DNA of 38,452 nt from Bacteroidales bacterium UBA5235 (GCA_002409145.1 DHUL01000048.1:1-38452), one strand, 5' to 3'; shown: positions 8,150 through 17,576, counted from the stretch's first letter. The notes: generated from the sequence alone by a model not told the origin. Made by a program: numbers and translations.

Positions 8150-9715
8150 TTAGTTCTTGGTCACTGTTGCCACTCTTGCCCACGGGTCAAGAGTAATTTT
8201 ATAGTTACCCGCTTCGGCAATCGGGATATTAGGTGCATTGTCAGAGCTGAGATCAGTGAGACTTCCACCGAAGTTATAGCCCCAGTCATCATTTGCCCTG
8301 AACTTAATTTCACCTGCAGTAAGGTCAATAGTGGCAATGAAAACTTTATTTACGGCATCCCATGACATGTTCTGATCTACGTCCCAGCTACCTGTAGCGC
8401 TTCCTACTATACCCCACCTGTCAGCACGGTATGTGTATGCCAGCGGCTGGCTGAGATCAAGGGTTATGGCATAGTCATCAGCAACTGTAATGCTGAGGTT
8501 GTCTTGGCTACCTGCTACCAGGTCATTGCTGCCGGTGCCTTTTCCATAGTTGTAATCCCAGTTGTCATTGGCCCTGAACTTCCATCCTCCTACAGGCATA
8601 TGCATGGCACCTTTCCAGACGTGTAATGCCGGATCATAGGTCAGTGGCACCTGGGCGCTCCATCCGTTGATATCACCTATCACACCCCAGGTCATTGCAA
8701 CTGCCGTGTAGGTCATCGGGTCAACACCGGCATTGACATTTAACTTGTAGAATCCCTGAGGCAGGTTGTTGTTTCCTGCGTTCGGATCCGAGCTAAGTAC
8801 TCCTGCCGTTCCGCTTGCACCGTAATTCGGTCCGTCCCAATTGGGCTGTGAGGCAAACTTGAAATTGTTACTGGCGTTAGCCATATAGACATACCCTTCA
8901 ACATTGTTTGGATTAGCCTCATTGCTCTTGACCATAGGTGACTTGTCAGGTGCCCAGTCGGCCAGGCCTGAGCCCGGATAGCTGGCAGCCACATAATCAC
9001 CCGGAACGTACCATTCGCGAACGCTCACCAGCGTGGTGAAGGTTATCTCGTTTCCGTAGGCTGTGCCTGCACTGTTGGTGGCATAAGCGCGTGCATAGTA
9101 CTTGGTCAGTCCCTTAAGACCCGAAAGATTGCTAACAAATGATCCCAGCCCTGCACCATCGACAGTCTTGCCGTTGGGGGCGTCAATGGTGGGTTTGGTT
9201 GTGGTTCCGAAGCAGACACCGCGGGCGGTGACAGCAGACCCTCCGTCAGCAGTGACGCTGCCGCCTGAGACTGCGGTTGTACCCTCAACATCAGTTGCAT
9301 CAACTGTGGTGACGGTTGCCACGACAGGCAAAGTGGTGAATGTCAGTTCCTCTCCATAGACAGTACCAGCGGGCCCCGTGGCAAATGCACGTGCAAAATA
9401 GGTCTGTGCAAAATCCAGGTCTGTCAATGTCACGTTATACGCAGCATTGATCGCAGGACCGGCAAACGGAGCCGTCGACTTTGAAGTGGTAGGAGCAGGC
9501 TGCTTGTCATAGCAAACGCCCCTTGTGGTGAATCCCTCACCTTCAGCCACGACAAATCCTGTTACCGTTGCTGAATTTGAAGTGATATTGAACACCTTGG
9601 TAGTTCCAAGCTTGGGATCAAGTCTTATTTCAGATGTCTCCTGAGTACAACCGGCAAGGATAAGTACCGCTGCTACAGGGAGCATCATTATCTTCAAAAT
9701 TGATTTCATTTTCAT
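8150..9715 (-). CDS. SusF/SusE-like starch-binding outer-membrane lipoprotein
   Basis: This 521-residue surface lipoprotein is predicted to bind starch without cutting it. The signal peptide ends in the lipobox LILAGC. Two tandem fibronectin/Ig-like repeats follow (about residues 35-230), each with an RGVC(Y/F) motif and a Y(F/Y)ARA(F/Y)AT motif. Three SusE/F-type starch-binding units come next, beginning near residues 229 (REWYVPGDY), 343 (WGVIGDINGW) and 432 (RWGIVGSATG). The last two share KFRAND(N/D)W(D/G)YN(Y/F)G, which contains aromatic residues suited to stacking on sugars. It is the fourth gene of the susC-susD-susE order, 28 nt after susE. The doubled RGVC repeats are an unusual N-terminal spacer. 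Family is clear; the number of functional binding sites is inferred. Confidence 0.85.
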   Translation of the reverse strand: MKMKSILKIMMLPVAAVLILAGCTQETSEIRLDPKLGTTKVFNITSNSATVTGFVVAEGEGFTTRGVCYDKQPAPTTSKSTAPFAGPAINAAYNVTLTDLDFAQTYFARAFATGPAGTVYGEELTFTTLPVVATVTTVDATDVEGTTAVSGGSVTADGGSAVTARGVCFGTTTKPTIDAPNGKTVDGAGLGSFVSNLSGLKGLTKYYARAYATNSAGTAYGNEITFTTLVSVREWYVPGDYVAASYPGSGLADWAPDKSPMVKSNEANPNNVEGYVYMANASNNFKFASQPNWDGPNYGASGTAGVLSSDPNAGNNNLPQGFYKLNVNAGVDPMTYTAVAMTWGVIGDINGWSAQVPLTYDPALHVWKGAMHMPVGGWKFRANDNWDYNYGKGTGSNDLVAGSQDNLSITVADDYAITLDLSQPLAYTYRADRWGIVGSATGSWDVDQNMSWDAVNKVFIATIDLTAGEIKFRANDDWGYNFGGSLTDLSSDNAPNIPIAEAGNYKITLDPWARVATVTKN

Positions 9716-9743
9716 AAATCTTGTTTTTTATAATGTCCCTGAA

Positions 9744-10790
9744 TCAGTTATTCTTCACAATAGTGCATGAACCGGCTTCGTCAGGACCGTTGGGCTGGGT
9801 AATCGTCAGGGTGATGGTGTAATTACCTGCAGTGACCGCAATGTTATCACCGTTATGGAACAGGTCAGCGGGATCTTTACCACCCGGACGGTAACCGAGG
9901 TTCCATGCCCATGCATTATTAAACCTGAACTTGATCTCACCATCCGCGAGAGTTATTGTAATTGACCATGTGCCGGTTGCAGGATTATATTCCATTGCCT
10001 GGTCCGGAGAATCCCAACCGTTCGGGGTAGCTGAACCTACCAGGCCAATCCTGTATTCCGAGATGTCATAGGTCAGGGCATTAACATCAACGTTCAGCCT
10101 GTGCCATCCGTTAGCGGTAGGAACAATTGCTTCTCCGTTTACTGCCAGGTCTGTACCGGTGGCTCCGTATTTGGTTCCGGTATCCGGGTCAGTCAGGGTA
10201 AAGGGCTTGGTGACATCGAACTTGACCAGACCGGTGTATTTTCCGTCACCGAGGGCTGACTCAATTTTCTGTGTCATGCCGGAGCCTATGAGGTCAAGGC
10301 GTGGCAGGCCGTACAGTGCTGCCGTTGCACTTTTTGACTCGGAAATGTAAGAGAAGGTATTGGTACCGGTACCGGGAGCTCCCGTGCCGGCATCAACTAC
10401 AAGTACAGCCCTGAGTCTCAGGTCAAGAGCAGAGGATGCGTCAGCAGGAAACTTCTTGATAAGGATACCATTCAGGTCACTGACGGTGATCTTCATTGAC
10501 TTGCACTGATTCCCTGACCAGAGGGTTACCGGATTAGCAAAAGAGGTTCCTGACGCACATGCCTCAAGGTAATATGTTGCAGAGGCCTGGAAGCCAGGGT
10601 CAACAGGGGTGCCGATGAATTCAAGCACGTTCATTCCATTGGTTCTTTGAAACGTAAGGTCAGGAACTGTGGTGAGCACCGGAGCTACCGGATCTGAAAG
10701 CATGATCACTTTCTCACCATCCTTTTCACAGGAAGTGAGGAGCGCTGTCAATCCGATGAATGTCATATATATTAAGATATTCTTCTTCAT
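9744..10790 (-). CDS. susE: SusE-like starch-binding outer-membrane lipoprotein
   Basis: This protein of about 348 residues should sit on the cell surface and help SusD hold starch. It has a lipoprotein signal ending in ALLTSC and an N-terminal SusE-type Ig domain (about 30-140, including TYYLEACASGTSF). One C-terminal starch-binding unit (about 230-345) contains RIGLVGSATPNGW and IKFRFNNAWAWNLG. The last unit is clearly related to the repeated units of the neighbouring SusF-like protein. A longer start four codons upstream (10802, MQRKMKKN) exists. The shorter start gives a typical lipoprotein leader and an 18-nt gap to susD, similar to the other gaps in the operon, so it is preferred. Assignment rests on domain pattern and gene order. 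Confidence 0.85.
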   Translation of the reverse strand: MKKNILIYMTFIGLTALLTSCEKDGEKVIMLSDPVAPVLTTVPDLTFQRTNGMNVLEFIGTPVDPGFQASATYYLEACASGTSFANPVTLWSGNQCKSMKITVSDLNGILIKKFPADASSALDLRLRAVLVVDAGTGAPGTGTNTFSYISESKSATAALYGLPRLDLIGSGMTQKIESALGDGKYTGLVKFDVTKPFTLTDPDTGTKYGATGTDLAVNGEAIVPTANGWHRLNVDVNALTYDISEYRIGLVGSATPNGWDSPDQAMEYNPATGTWSITITLADGEIKFRFNNAWAWNLGYRPGGKDPADLFHNGDNIAVTAGNYTITLTITQPNGPDEAGSCTIVKNN

Positions 10791-10808
10791 TTTTCTTTGC
10801 ATTAAGGA

Positions 10809-12440
10809 TTAATAACCCGGGTTATTCACTCCGTTGTAGTTCGGGTTTGATGAAAGTTCATCACCGGGGATCGGGAACAGATTGAGGTGCTCCGAGGTGC
10901 TGGCACCTAGGTATGCCCCACCCTTCCACTGCCACAGATAGTCGCCTCCGGTGAATTTGCCAAAGCGTACCAGGTCAGTGCGTCTCTGGGCCTCATAGTA
11001 GAATTCGCGTCCGCGCTCGTCAATTATGAAGTCGAGATCAAGATCGGAAGCAGTGATGTTGCCGCTGGTGTTGCCGTAGGCACGCTCCCTGATTTTGTTT
11101 ATGTCAGCTACAGCTGCAGCAATATTGGCCTCACCACCCATCCTGTAAAGAGCCTCGGCTCTCATCAGGTATGCATCTGCCAGGCGGAATACCGGGAAAT
11201 CAGTGCAGGCATAGGCTGTATTATAATTGGCAGGTGAAGTGCCATCCGCATTACGTGCAGTGAATTTGTAGACACCAATTCCATAGTCGCCGCTGGCTGA
11301 CGGACTCGGTATGTTCCTTGACTTCTTGATCTTCAGGAAGACCCTTTTGTCAGGGCTGAGTGAGAGTGTCGGGTCGTCAGCCGGAATCGGCTGGTTGTCA
11401 TATACATCAAGGGTGTCAACCATTTTTGCCAGGAACTGAATCCTGGCACGGTTGCCGTTCCAGTTAGTGTTGGCAGTAAGACCGTGGTAGTCTTCAGCCC
11501 TTAAATATGTAGCATCGCTTGATGATTCTATGATAAAGGTAGTGCCTACATATCCCTGGACGTTAATGCCATCCTGTTCCCATGCAAAGATCATCTCCGG
11601 GTTGTGGCGGCCATCGTTGTCAGCACTGAAGTTCTGCCTGTAGTTGGTTGCCAGCGAATACATGTTGCTGGAGATGACTTTGTCACAATAATCCTTGCAG
11701 TCATCCCACCTGGGAGTACCTGTGTAAACCTCAGCGTTCAGGTAGAGCCTGGCAAGAAGCATCCATGCAGATGCCTGGTCTGCCTGGGGATATGAAGACT
11801 TGGGTGCACCAAGCTTATCCTCAATGTCAAGCAGTTCAGACTCGATAAAGTCGAAAATGGCACTCCTTGTTCCAATTTCCGGGAAGAACTTGCCTACGCC
11901 GTCTTCTTCTGTTGTGAAGGGGAACTGTCCAAAGAGATCTATTGCCCAGTAATAGGCAAGTGCCCTCAGGAATCTTGCTTCAGCCACATACCTGTCAGTA
12001 TTGGCACCACTGTACATCTGCGCGTTTTTGATAAAGTCATTGGCGTAGGTGATGCTAAGCGCCAGGCGCTGATAGAGAGCTGTAAGGAAGGGGTTGCTGG
12101 GGCTCCACGTCTGGGTGTTCAGGTCGGCTATGCCAACATCACCCCATGCACATATGGCTTCATCAGTGGTTATCTCCTGGAGGTTCCAGAGAGCCCTCAT
12201 GGTTGTGAAGAAGTTCTCGTCCGCTGCTTCGATATCAGGACCGCCATTGGCACCCTGTCCCGCGATGATGAAGCTGGCATATACCTTTCCAAGGGCCATC
12301 TTCATATAATCAGGATTATCACCAAGGTTACCGGCAAGAATTTTTGACGGGTCCTTCGGGGTGACTTCCAGGTCCTTCACGCATGATGATATCATCAGCG
12401 CTGAAAGTATTATTCCGAATATTATAATCTTCTTATTCAT
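10809..12440 (-). CDS. susD: SusD/RagB-family outer-membrane starch-binding lipoprotein
   Basis: SusD caps the SusC channel and captures glycan at the surface. The 543-residue product has a lipoprotein signal (MISSC lipobox). It shows the SusD-type TPR helices (for example ARFLRALAYYWAIDLFGQFPF near residues 150-175) and the C-terminal region with RADAYLMRAEALYRMGG-like and FIIDERGREFYYEAQRRTDLVRFGKF segments typical of the family. It ends in an NPNYNGVNNPGY tail. It lies 20 nt downstream of susC. Substrate preference for starch is inferred from the locus, which is rich in GH13, GH65 and SusE/F genes; SusD family membership itself is certain. Confidence 0.93.
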   Translation of the reverse strand: MNKKIIIFGIILSALMISSCVKDLEVTPKDPSKILAGNLGDNPDYMKMALGKVYASFIIAGQGANGGPDIEAADENFFTTMRALWNLQEITTDEAICAWGDVGIADLNTQTWSPSNPFLTALYQRLALSITYANDFIKNAQMYSGANTDRYVAEARFLRALAYYWAIDLFGQFPFTTEEDGVGKFFPEIGTRSAIFDFIESELLDIEDKLGAPKSSYPQADQASAWMLLARLYLNAEVYTGTPRWDDCKDYCDKVISSNMYSLATNYRQNFSADNDGRHNPEMIFAWEQDGINVQGYVGTTFIIESSSDATYLRAEDYHGLTANTNWNGNRARIQFLAKMVDTLDVYDNQPIPADDPTLSLSPDKRVFLKIKKSRNIPSPSASGDYGIGVYKFTARNADGTSPANYNTAYACTDFPVFRLADAYLMRAEALYRMGGEANIAAAVADINKIRERAYGNTSGNITASDLDLDFIIDERGREFYYEAQRRTDLVRFGKFTGGDYLWQWKGGAYLGASTSEHLNLFPIPGDELSSNPNYNGVNNPGY

Positions 12441-12460
12441 ATCTGCTTTTCTTTATATTA

Positions 12461-15415
12461 TTAGAAGGAAAGCCCTATACCGAGCATGTATGTACGAGGC
12501 CTGGGGTAGAAGTTGTTGTCAATACCGTCGGGGACCTCGGGGTCAAGGCCGCTGTATTTGGTCAGGATCAGTGCGTTCTGCACCGTAAAGCTTACGCGGG
12601 CACCCACTGCACCGAACAGATTATCAAACCGGTAACCTGCACTTATGTTGTCAAGCTTCAGAAATGATGCATTCTCAACAAAATAGTCGCTGGTAAACTG
12701 CCGTTTGACAAAGTTTGTCTCCGCAAGTGCCTTTGAAAAGTTCTTCCAGTAACCAATCTGCTGCATCTGGTCATATGAAGCTCCGGCAGCTATCTGGTTG
12801 TAAACATAGTTTCCTATGCTTGCCCTTGCTGATGCGGAGAGATCAAAGTTCTTGTACTCAAACCTTGCTGAGAGACCAAAAAGATAATCTGCCACGGGAT
12901 TATGATAGATGTACTTGTCAGCATTGTCACCGTTGACCACGCCGCCTTCACCTGATTCATCAACATAAAGCCCCTCTATCGGGTTGCCATTGGTATCATA
13001 AACCTGGCGGTTGACGAAGAATGAACGAGCCGGGAATCCAACCCTTGTTACCTGCTTGGTGCCGGTCATGCCATCACCATAAGGAATGCCCAGGTATTCA
13101 GGATCATCTGTAATGAGGAGCTTGGTTATCTCCATTACATTGTATGTCGCATTGACACCAATTGAAAGAAGCATGTCACTGGTTGAGACCGGTATAAAGT
13201 TCAGCGAAAGCTCAGCCCCCCTGTTTTCAAGGCTTCCCACGTTTGTAAGCAGCTTGTTTGAGAAGTTGCTTCCGCTGGGGATTGTGACTGTGTTCAGAAG
13301 ATCATCAGTAACCCTCTTGTAGATGTCCAGTGATCCGGTAATACGGTCACCGGCAAAGCCAAAGTCAAGACCTGCATTAAGCGTGGTTGTCTCCTCCCAT
13401 TTGATAAGAGGATCATATGTATCTGGTCTGAGTGTAGGTATGTACTCACCATCAATATAATAATAGGATCCTTCAGATGATTCAGCATATAGTGCCTGTG
13501 CGGGATAGTCCTCGAAGATATCCTGTTGTCCTGTAATCCCCCAGCCAAGCCTGAGCTTGAGGTTGGACACAGCTTTTACGTCCTTAAGGAATGATTCATC
13601 CTTAATCTTCCATGCAAGAGCAACAGAGGGGAATGTACCCCAGGGGAGGTTGTAGAAGCGCGAGGAACCGTCCTCCCTGAGAGTAAATGTGAGAAGATAC
13701 CTTTCAGCCAGTGTATAGTTTAACCTTCCAAAGAATGATAAAAGATAGTACTCGGTTATAAAGCCACCAGGCCGGGGAGGTTGATATTTCGGGTGTTCCT
13801 GTCCAACCGTTCCTTCCGAGAGATTATCTTCATCTCTTTCAAAGTGTTGCCATGAATAACCTGCCGTTACATCAATCCTGCTGTTAATACTTTCAAGACC
13901 CTTGTTGTAATTAAGATAGAAATCAAGAAGATTGTTGTAATTGTGTGCATTATAATTATATATCTTACCAAAGTAGGGATCCGTCAGATTCGGGGAAGTT
14001 GTAGACGGACGGTTATTGTGCCCTTCACTCTTTGTCTGATCTGTTGCCAGGTTAAGGTTAGCCCTCAGCTCGGGCAGGAATGGCAGGGCATAATCAAACT
14101 GGATATTCCCGATTATCCTGTTCACAACTGAACGGTTATCTACCTCGATGGCCTGTAAAACAGGGTTCGGGGTTCCCAGGCTGGCACCATAATTTGCCCA
14201 CAGGAAATAACCATCAGAAGCTGGATTCCCGTCAAATATTCTCTGTGTAGGATCCATATTTACAGCAGATCCTATAGCTCCCTGGTCACCATAGTTATGG
14301 TGGGTATTCATACCTTTGACGTTTAAGTTGATCTTAAGCCTGTCATTAAAGAATGTCGGATTAAGACTCAGAGAACCGGTGATTCTCTGCATATCAGTGT
14401 TCTTCAGGATACCATTCTGATCGGTGTAACCTACTGAGAAGCGGTAGGGAAGTGTTTTGACTGCGCCTGAAAGGCTCAGGTTATGGTCATGAGAGACAGC
14501 TGTGCGGAAGATCTCCTTCTGCCAGTTAGTATTCTCAACCCCGAGGAGGTCGAGATTGTCTATTCCGAAGAGTTCTTTCTTTTCAAGAGCAAGCTGCCTT
14601 ATCTCGTCACCTGAAAAAACGTCGACAAACGCAATTGCATTTGCCACTGATACATTTCCGTCATAGGAGACTTTCAGGGGACTGCCTGTTGTTCCTTTTT
14701 TGGTGGTGATGAGTATTACTCCGTTTGATGCCCTGGAACCATAGATGGCGGTTGCCGAGGCATCTTTCAGCACAGTGAAAGTTTCAATGTCATTAGGGTT
14801 TACAAATGACAGTATGTTAGAGCTTCCGGCAACATTGTTGTTGTCGATGGGAACACCATCAATGATTATCAGAGGGTCGTTCGACGCATTAAGTGATGAG
14901 CCCCCCCGAACGCGTATGGTTGCGCCGCTTCCCGGTGCTCCGCCGGCAGTAGTGATAACCACACCTGCACTCTTACCTACCAGCAGATCCTGCGGTGATG
15001 TGATTGCACCTTTGTTGAAGTCCTTTGAGCTTACAGCAGCGACAGATCCCGTGGCATCACTCTTCTTGACGGTTCCGTAACCGATTACCACCACCTCGTC
15101 GAGAGCCTGAACATCAGTACGCATAACCACGTTGATGACAGTGCTTTCACCAATGGTTACCTCCTGCGGAAGATACCCGATAAAGGTGAACACGAGGACA
15201 TCCCCGGGCTTCGCCATAAGGGAGTATTCCCCGTCTATACCGGTAATGGTTCCCGTGAGCGAGCCCTTGACCAGGACGTTCACTCCAGGTAACGTCTGTC
15301 TGTCGGCTGCGTCGGTAACCGTACCTGACACTCTTACCTGTTGCCCGAAGACAACAAGACTCATCATAATGCCGAAGGTCAGCATGAAGAGCCGTTTTCC
15401 AGTTAGTTTCTCCAT
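12461..15415 (-). CDS. susC: SusC/RagA-family TonB-dependent outer-membrane transporter
   Basis: This 984-residue outer-membrane channel imports oligosaccharides using energy from TonB. Order: signal peptide (to about residue 25), a carboxypeptidase-D-like regulatory domain (about 28-110, with SGTVTDAADRQTLPGVNV), the SusC linker DEVVVIGYGT (about 132-141), the plug domain (about 145-250, with IRVRGGSSLNASNDPLIIIDGVP) and the beta-barrel ending in YMLGIGLSF. There is no N-terminal extension for anti-sigma-factor signalling, which fits control by a cytoplasmic regulator. It is the first gene of the leftward operon. A leader of about 130 nt lies between the operator-like sites and the ATG. A TonB-family protein is encoded at 29781-30467, but a link between the two is not shown. 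Confidence 0.95.
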   Translation of the reverse strand: MEKLTGKRLFMLTFGIMMSLVVFGQQVRVSGTVTDAADRQTLPGVNVLVKGSLTGTITGIDGEYSLMAKPGDVLVFTFIGYLPQEVTIGESTVINVVMRTDVQALDEVVVIGYGTVKKSDATGSVAAVSSKDFNKGAITSPQDLLVGKSAGVVITTAGGAPGSGATIRVRGGSSLNASNDPLIIIDGVPIDNNNVAGSSNILSFVNPNDIETFTVLKDASATAIYGSRASNGVILITTKKGTTGSPLKVSYDGNVSVANAIAFVDVFSGDEIRQLALEKKELFGIDNLDLLGVENTNWQKEIFRTAVSHDHNLSLSGAVKTLPYRFSVGYTDQNGILKNTDMQRITGSLSLNPTFFNDRLKINLNVKGMNTHHNYGDQGAIGSAVNMDPTQRIFDGNPASDGYFLWANYGASLGTPNPVLQAIEVDNRSVVNRIIGNIQFDYALPFLPELRANLNLATDQTKSEGHNNRPSTTSPNLTDPYFGKIYNYNAHNYNNLLDFYLNYNKGLESINSRIDVTAGYSWQHFERDEDNLSEGTVGQEHPKYQPPRPGGFITEYYLLSFFGRLNYTLAERYLLTFTLREDGSSRFYNLPWGTFPSVALAWKIKDESFLKDVKAVSNLKLRLGWGITGQQDIFEDYPAQALYAESSEGSYYYIDGEYIPTLRPDTYDPLIKWEETTTLNAGLDFGFAGDRITGSLDIYKRVTDDLLNTVTIPSGSNFSNKLLTNVGSLENRGAELSLNFIPVSTSDMLLSIGVNATYNVMEITKLLITDDPEYLGIPYGDGMTGTKQVTRVGFPARSFFVNRQVYDTNGNPIEGLYVDESGEGGVVNGDNADKYIYHNPVADYLFGLSARFEYKNFDLSASARASIGNYVYNQIAAGASYDQMQQIGYWKNFSKALAETNFVKRQFTSDYFVENASFLKLDNISAGYRFDNLFGAVGARVSFTVQNALILTKYSGLDPEVPDGIDNNFYPRPRTYMLGIGLSF

Positions 15416-15536
15416 AAATAGATCAGTTTAGTTACTTTTCAGAATTGTTGTTATTGCTAATATTAATAGTCCAGGTTTGGGACGATAAAAGTCGACCTTT
15501 TTTCAGAGTTAACCAACTCTTTTTCAGCTTTTTTAC

Positions 15537-15560
15537 GCAATCGTTACCGCAAACGTTTGA
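15537..15560. promoter_or_regulatory. Two abutting LacI-type operator-like sites
   Basis: GCAATCGTTACC (15537-15548) directly abuts GCAAACGTTTGA (15549-15560). Both fit the LacI-family half-site pattern around a central CG, and the CG centres are 12 bp apart. The second contains a perfect 10-bp palindrome CAAACGTTTG (15550-15559). The pair lies between divergent susC and lacI. The palindrome also contains AACGTTTG, one mismatch from the Bacteroidota -7 box TAnnTTTG on either strand, so bound regulator could cover both promoters. Function is inferred from position and symmetry. Confidence 0.6.
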
Positions 15561-15640
15561 ATTGACGGCGAGCTATATTTTTATGGTTCCCCGCATAGAA
15601 CATTTTTTATTATCTTTAGCATCTGACACCTCCTTCTGAT

Positions 15641-16654
15641 ATGAGCAGGGAAAACATCACCATAAAGGATATCGCGCGCGAACTCGGCATTTCTCCCTCA
15701 ACTGTATCAAGGGCCCTGAAGGATCATCCTGACATCAGCCAGGCAACCCGCGATGCCGTCAATGAGCTTGCTGAACGCTGGAACTACAGACCAAATCCCA
15801 TAGCCTTGAGCCTGAAGAGCGGATCTTCAAAAACTATCGGGGTGATCATACCTGACGTAGTGCATTATTTCTTCTCGACTGTCATCAGTGGTATCGAGGA
15901 TGTTGTCTACCAGCAAGATTACAACATGATTCTCTGCCAGAGCAACGAGATGTGGGAGCATGAGGTAAAGAACATAAAGACCCTTCTCTCCAGCCGCGTT
16001 GACGGCATACTTGCATCTGTTGCAAAGACTACCTCAGACTACCGGCATTACCGGAACATAACGGAAAAGGATATACCCCTTGTTTTCTTTGACAGAGCTG
16101 CTGAAGAGATTGATACTGATAGTGTTGTCATTGATGACGAGACCGGATCATACAAGGCGGTGAACCACCTCCTCCGCACGGGAAAGAAGCGTATCGTGCA
16201 CCTTGCAGGGCCTCCTCAACTGGCAATTGCCCGCCACAGGATTAACGGATATCTGAAGGCAATGAAAGAGTACCGCCTCACCCCTCAGGATGTAGACATT
16301 GTCAAGTGCGATGACATCGAGAGTGCCGATAGGTTGATCCCTGCATTGCTGACCCGCACCCCGAGACCTGACGCTTTTTTTGCCGTAAATGATCTGACGG
16401 CTGCACAGACACTCATGATAGTCAAGAGACACGGACTGAGGATCCCGGAGGATATAGCAATCGTGGGATTCACCAACAGCCAGATTGCCACCCTGACTGA
16501 TCCCGGTCTGACATCCGTTGATCAGAAGGGCTTTGAAATGGGACAGATAGCCGCCAGGCTGCTGATTGACCGTATCGAGAACCGCCGTGGCCCTGTTCAG
16601 AAAAAGATAATCACCTCCGATCTGGTGATCCGGGGGTCTTCCTCATCCAGATAA
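15641..16654 (+). CDS. LacI-family transcriptional regulator of the starch locus
   Basis: This 337-residue DNA-binding regulator probably senses a maltooligosaccharide and controls the adjacent sus-like operon. The N-terminal LacI helix-turn-helix is clear (residues 6-52: ITIKDIARELGISPSTVSRALK, hinge RPNPIALSLKSG). A periplasmic-binding-protein-like effector domain follows (about 60-335, with TIGVIIPDVVHYFFS and FFAVNDLTAAQTLMIVKRHG). It is divergent from susC, with operator-like sites 80-105 bp upstream of its start, consistent with autoregulation. Bacteroides thetaiotaomicron uses the unrelated SusR for its sus operon; LacI-type control is the arrangement known from maltodextrin loci of Flavobacteriia. 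Effector and sign of regulation are not deducible. Confidence 0.93.
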   Translation: MSRENITIKDIARELGISPSTVSRALKDHPDISQATRDAVNELAERWNYRPNPIALSLKSGSSKTIGVIIPDVVHYFFSTVISGIEDVVYQQDYNMILCQSNEMWEHEVKNIKTLLSSRVDGILASVAKTTSDYRHYRNITEKDIPLVFFDRAAEEIDTDSVVIDDETGSYKAVNHLLRTGKKRIVHLAGPPQLAIARHRINGYLKAMKEYRLTPQDVDIVKCDDIESADRLIPALLTRTPRPDAFFAVNDLTAAQTLMIVKRHGLRIPEDIAIVGFTNSQIATLTDPGLTSVDQKGFEMGQIAARLLIDRIENRRGPVQKKIITSDLVIRGSSSSR

Positions 16655-16660
16655 TGCCAT

Positions 16661-17500
16661 TCAGGTAAAATCGGCAAGCCTCCCCTTTAATCCTGCCCTG
16701 ATTCCTTTCGGTGTTTCTGAAAGTGTACAGCATTCATATGCCGGATCATGCTGGAATACCAGCAACCAGTCATTCTGAAGAGCCTCATGCAATATCTCCT
16801 GTTTTTCGGCGATTGTGACCAGCGGAAGGAGATCGTAGGCCATGTTCCAGAGCAATGGAATATGTGCAACCGTGGGGATCAGATCTCCGGTGTATACCAT
16901 TGTCTTTCCATTACAGTTTATAACGGGGATAAGCATTCCCGGGGTGTGACCATAGCAAATCCTCACAGACACTCCCGGGAAGAGTTCGCAGGGCTCTTCT
17001 ACCAGGTGCAGTCTGCCGCTTTCGCCAAATGGCCTGATATTCTCCGGAAGGAAAGCATCCTCCTCGCGGAGGTTTGATTCATTTGCCCATTCCCACTGGG
17101 CCCGGCTGATGTGCCAGGCGGCATTGGGGAAGAGAGGCACGGTACCGCCTCCCTTTGCGTTTACAAAACAACCTCCGCAATGGTCGGCATGCAGATGGGT
17201 GATTATCACATCCGTGATATCCTCAGGCCTGTAACCGCATTCTGCAAGCCCCCCGGCAAGCCCTGATCCGCCGTGAAGATAGGTGTGACGAAAGAACTTT
17301 TCATCCTGCTTGTCACCCCACCCGGCATCAACGAGAATAACCCTCTCTTCTGTTTCAATGACAAGCGAGGTTAGCGATAGCTCTATGGTATTGAGCTCAT
17401 CTGATTGTACCTGCCGGCTCCAGAGAGCCTTCGGGATCACCCCGAACATTGCCCCCCCGTCGACCCGGAAATTGGATATATTAAAAAGAGATAATTTCAT
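16661..17500 (-). CDS. MBL-fold metallo-hydrolase
   Basis: This is a 279-residue cytoplasmic metallo-beta-lactamase-fold hydrolase. The zinc motif HLHADH (His102, His104, Asp106, His107) is intact. Further metal ligands are likely in GHTPGM, YTGDLIP and the C-terminal FQHDP. The pattern is closest to the lactonase/quorum-quenching-like branch of the superfamily, but substrates differ widely there and none is claimed. The frame stays open upstream to 17869, but that part overlaps the divergent ZIP transporter gene and has no protein-like character. The Met at 17500 begins MKLSLFNISNF, the usual family start, so it was chosen. Its stop is 6 nt from the lacI stop, so the two genes are convergent. 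Confidence 0.85.
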   Translation of the reverse strand: MKLSLFNISNFRVDGGAMFGVIPKALWSRQVQSDELNTIELSLTSLVIETEERVILVDAGWGDKQDEKFFRHTYLHGGSGLAGGLAECGYRPEDITDVIITHLHADHCGGCFVNAKGGGTVPLFPNAAWHISRAQWEWANESNLREEDAFLPENIRPFGESGRLHLVEEPCELFPGVSVRICYGHTPGMLIPVINCNGKTMVYTGDLIPTVAHIPLLWNMAYDLLPLVTIAEKQEILHEALQNDWLLVFQHDPAYECCTLSETPKGIRAGLKGRLADFT

Positions 17501-17539
17501 TTTATAGCAGTTTAACCGATGCAAGATAACCAATTTTGA

Positions 17540-17547
17540 TATTTTTG
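17540..17547 (+). promoter_or_regulatory. -7 box for the ZIP transporter gene
   Basis: TATTTTTG matches the Bacteroidota -7 consensus TAnnTTTG exactly and lies 29 bp before the ATG at 17577. No good TTTG -33 box is seen at the expected 19-21 bp spacing; the nearest is TTTA at 17511-17514. Confidence 0.4.
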
Positions 17548-17576
17548 ACTGATGATAACGCAATGCCAGGGCAACG

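Noticed and set aside
15505..15525. AGAGTT-AACC-AACTCT hairpin followed by T's as a terminator upstream of lacI
   Set aside because: The stem is only 6 bp and AT-rich, and no gene reads into it from the left on the + strand.
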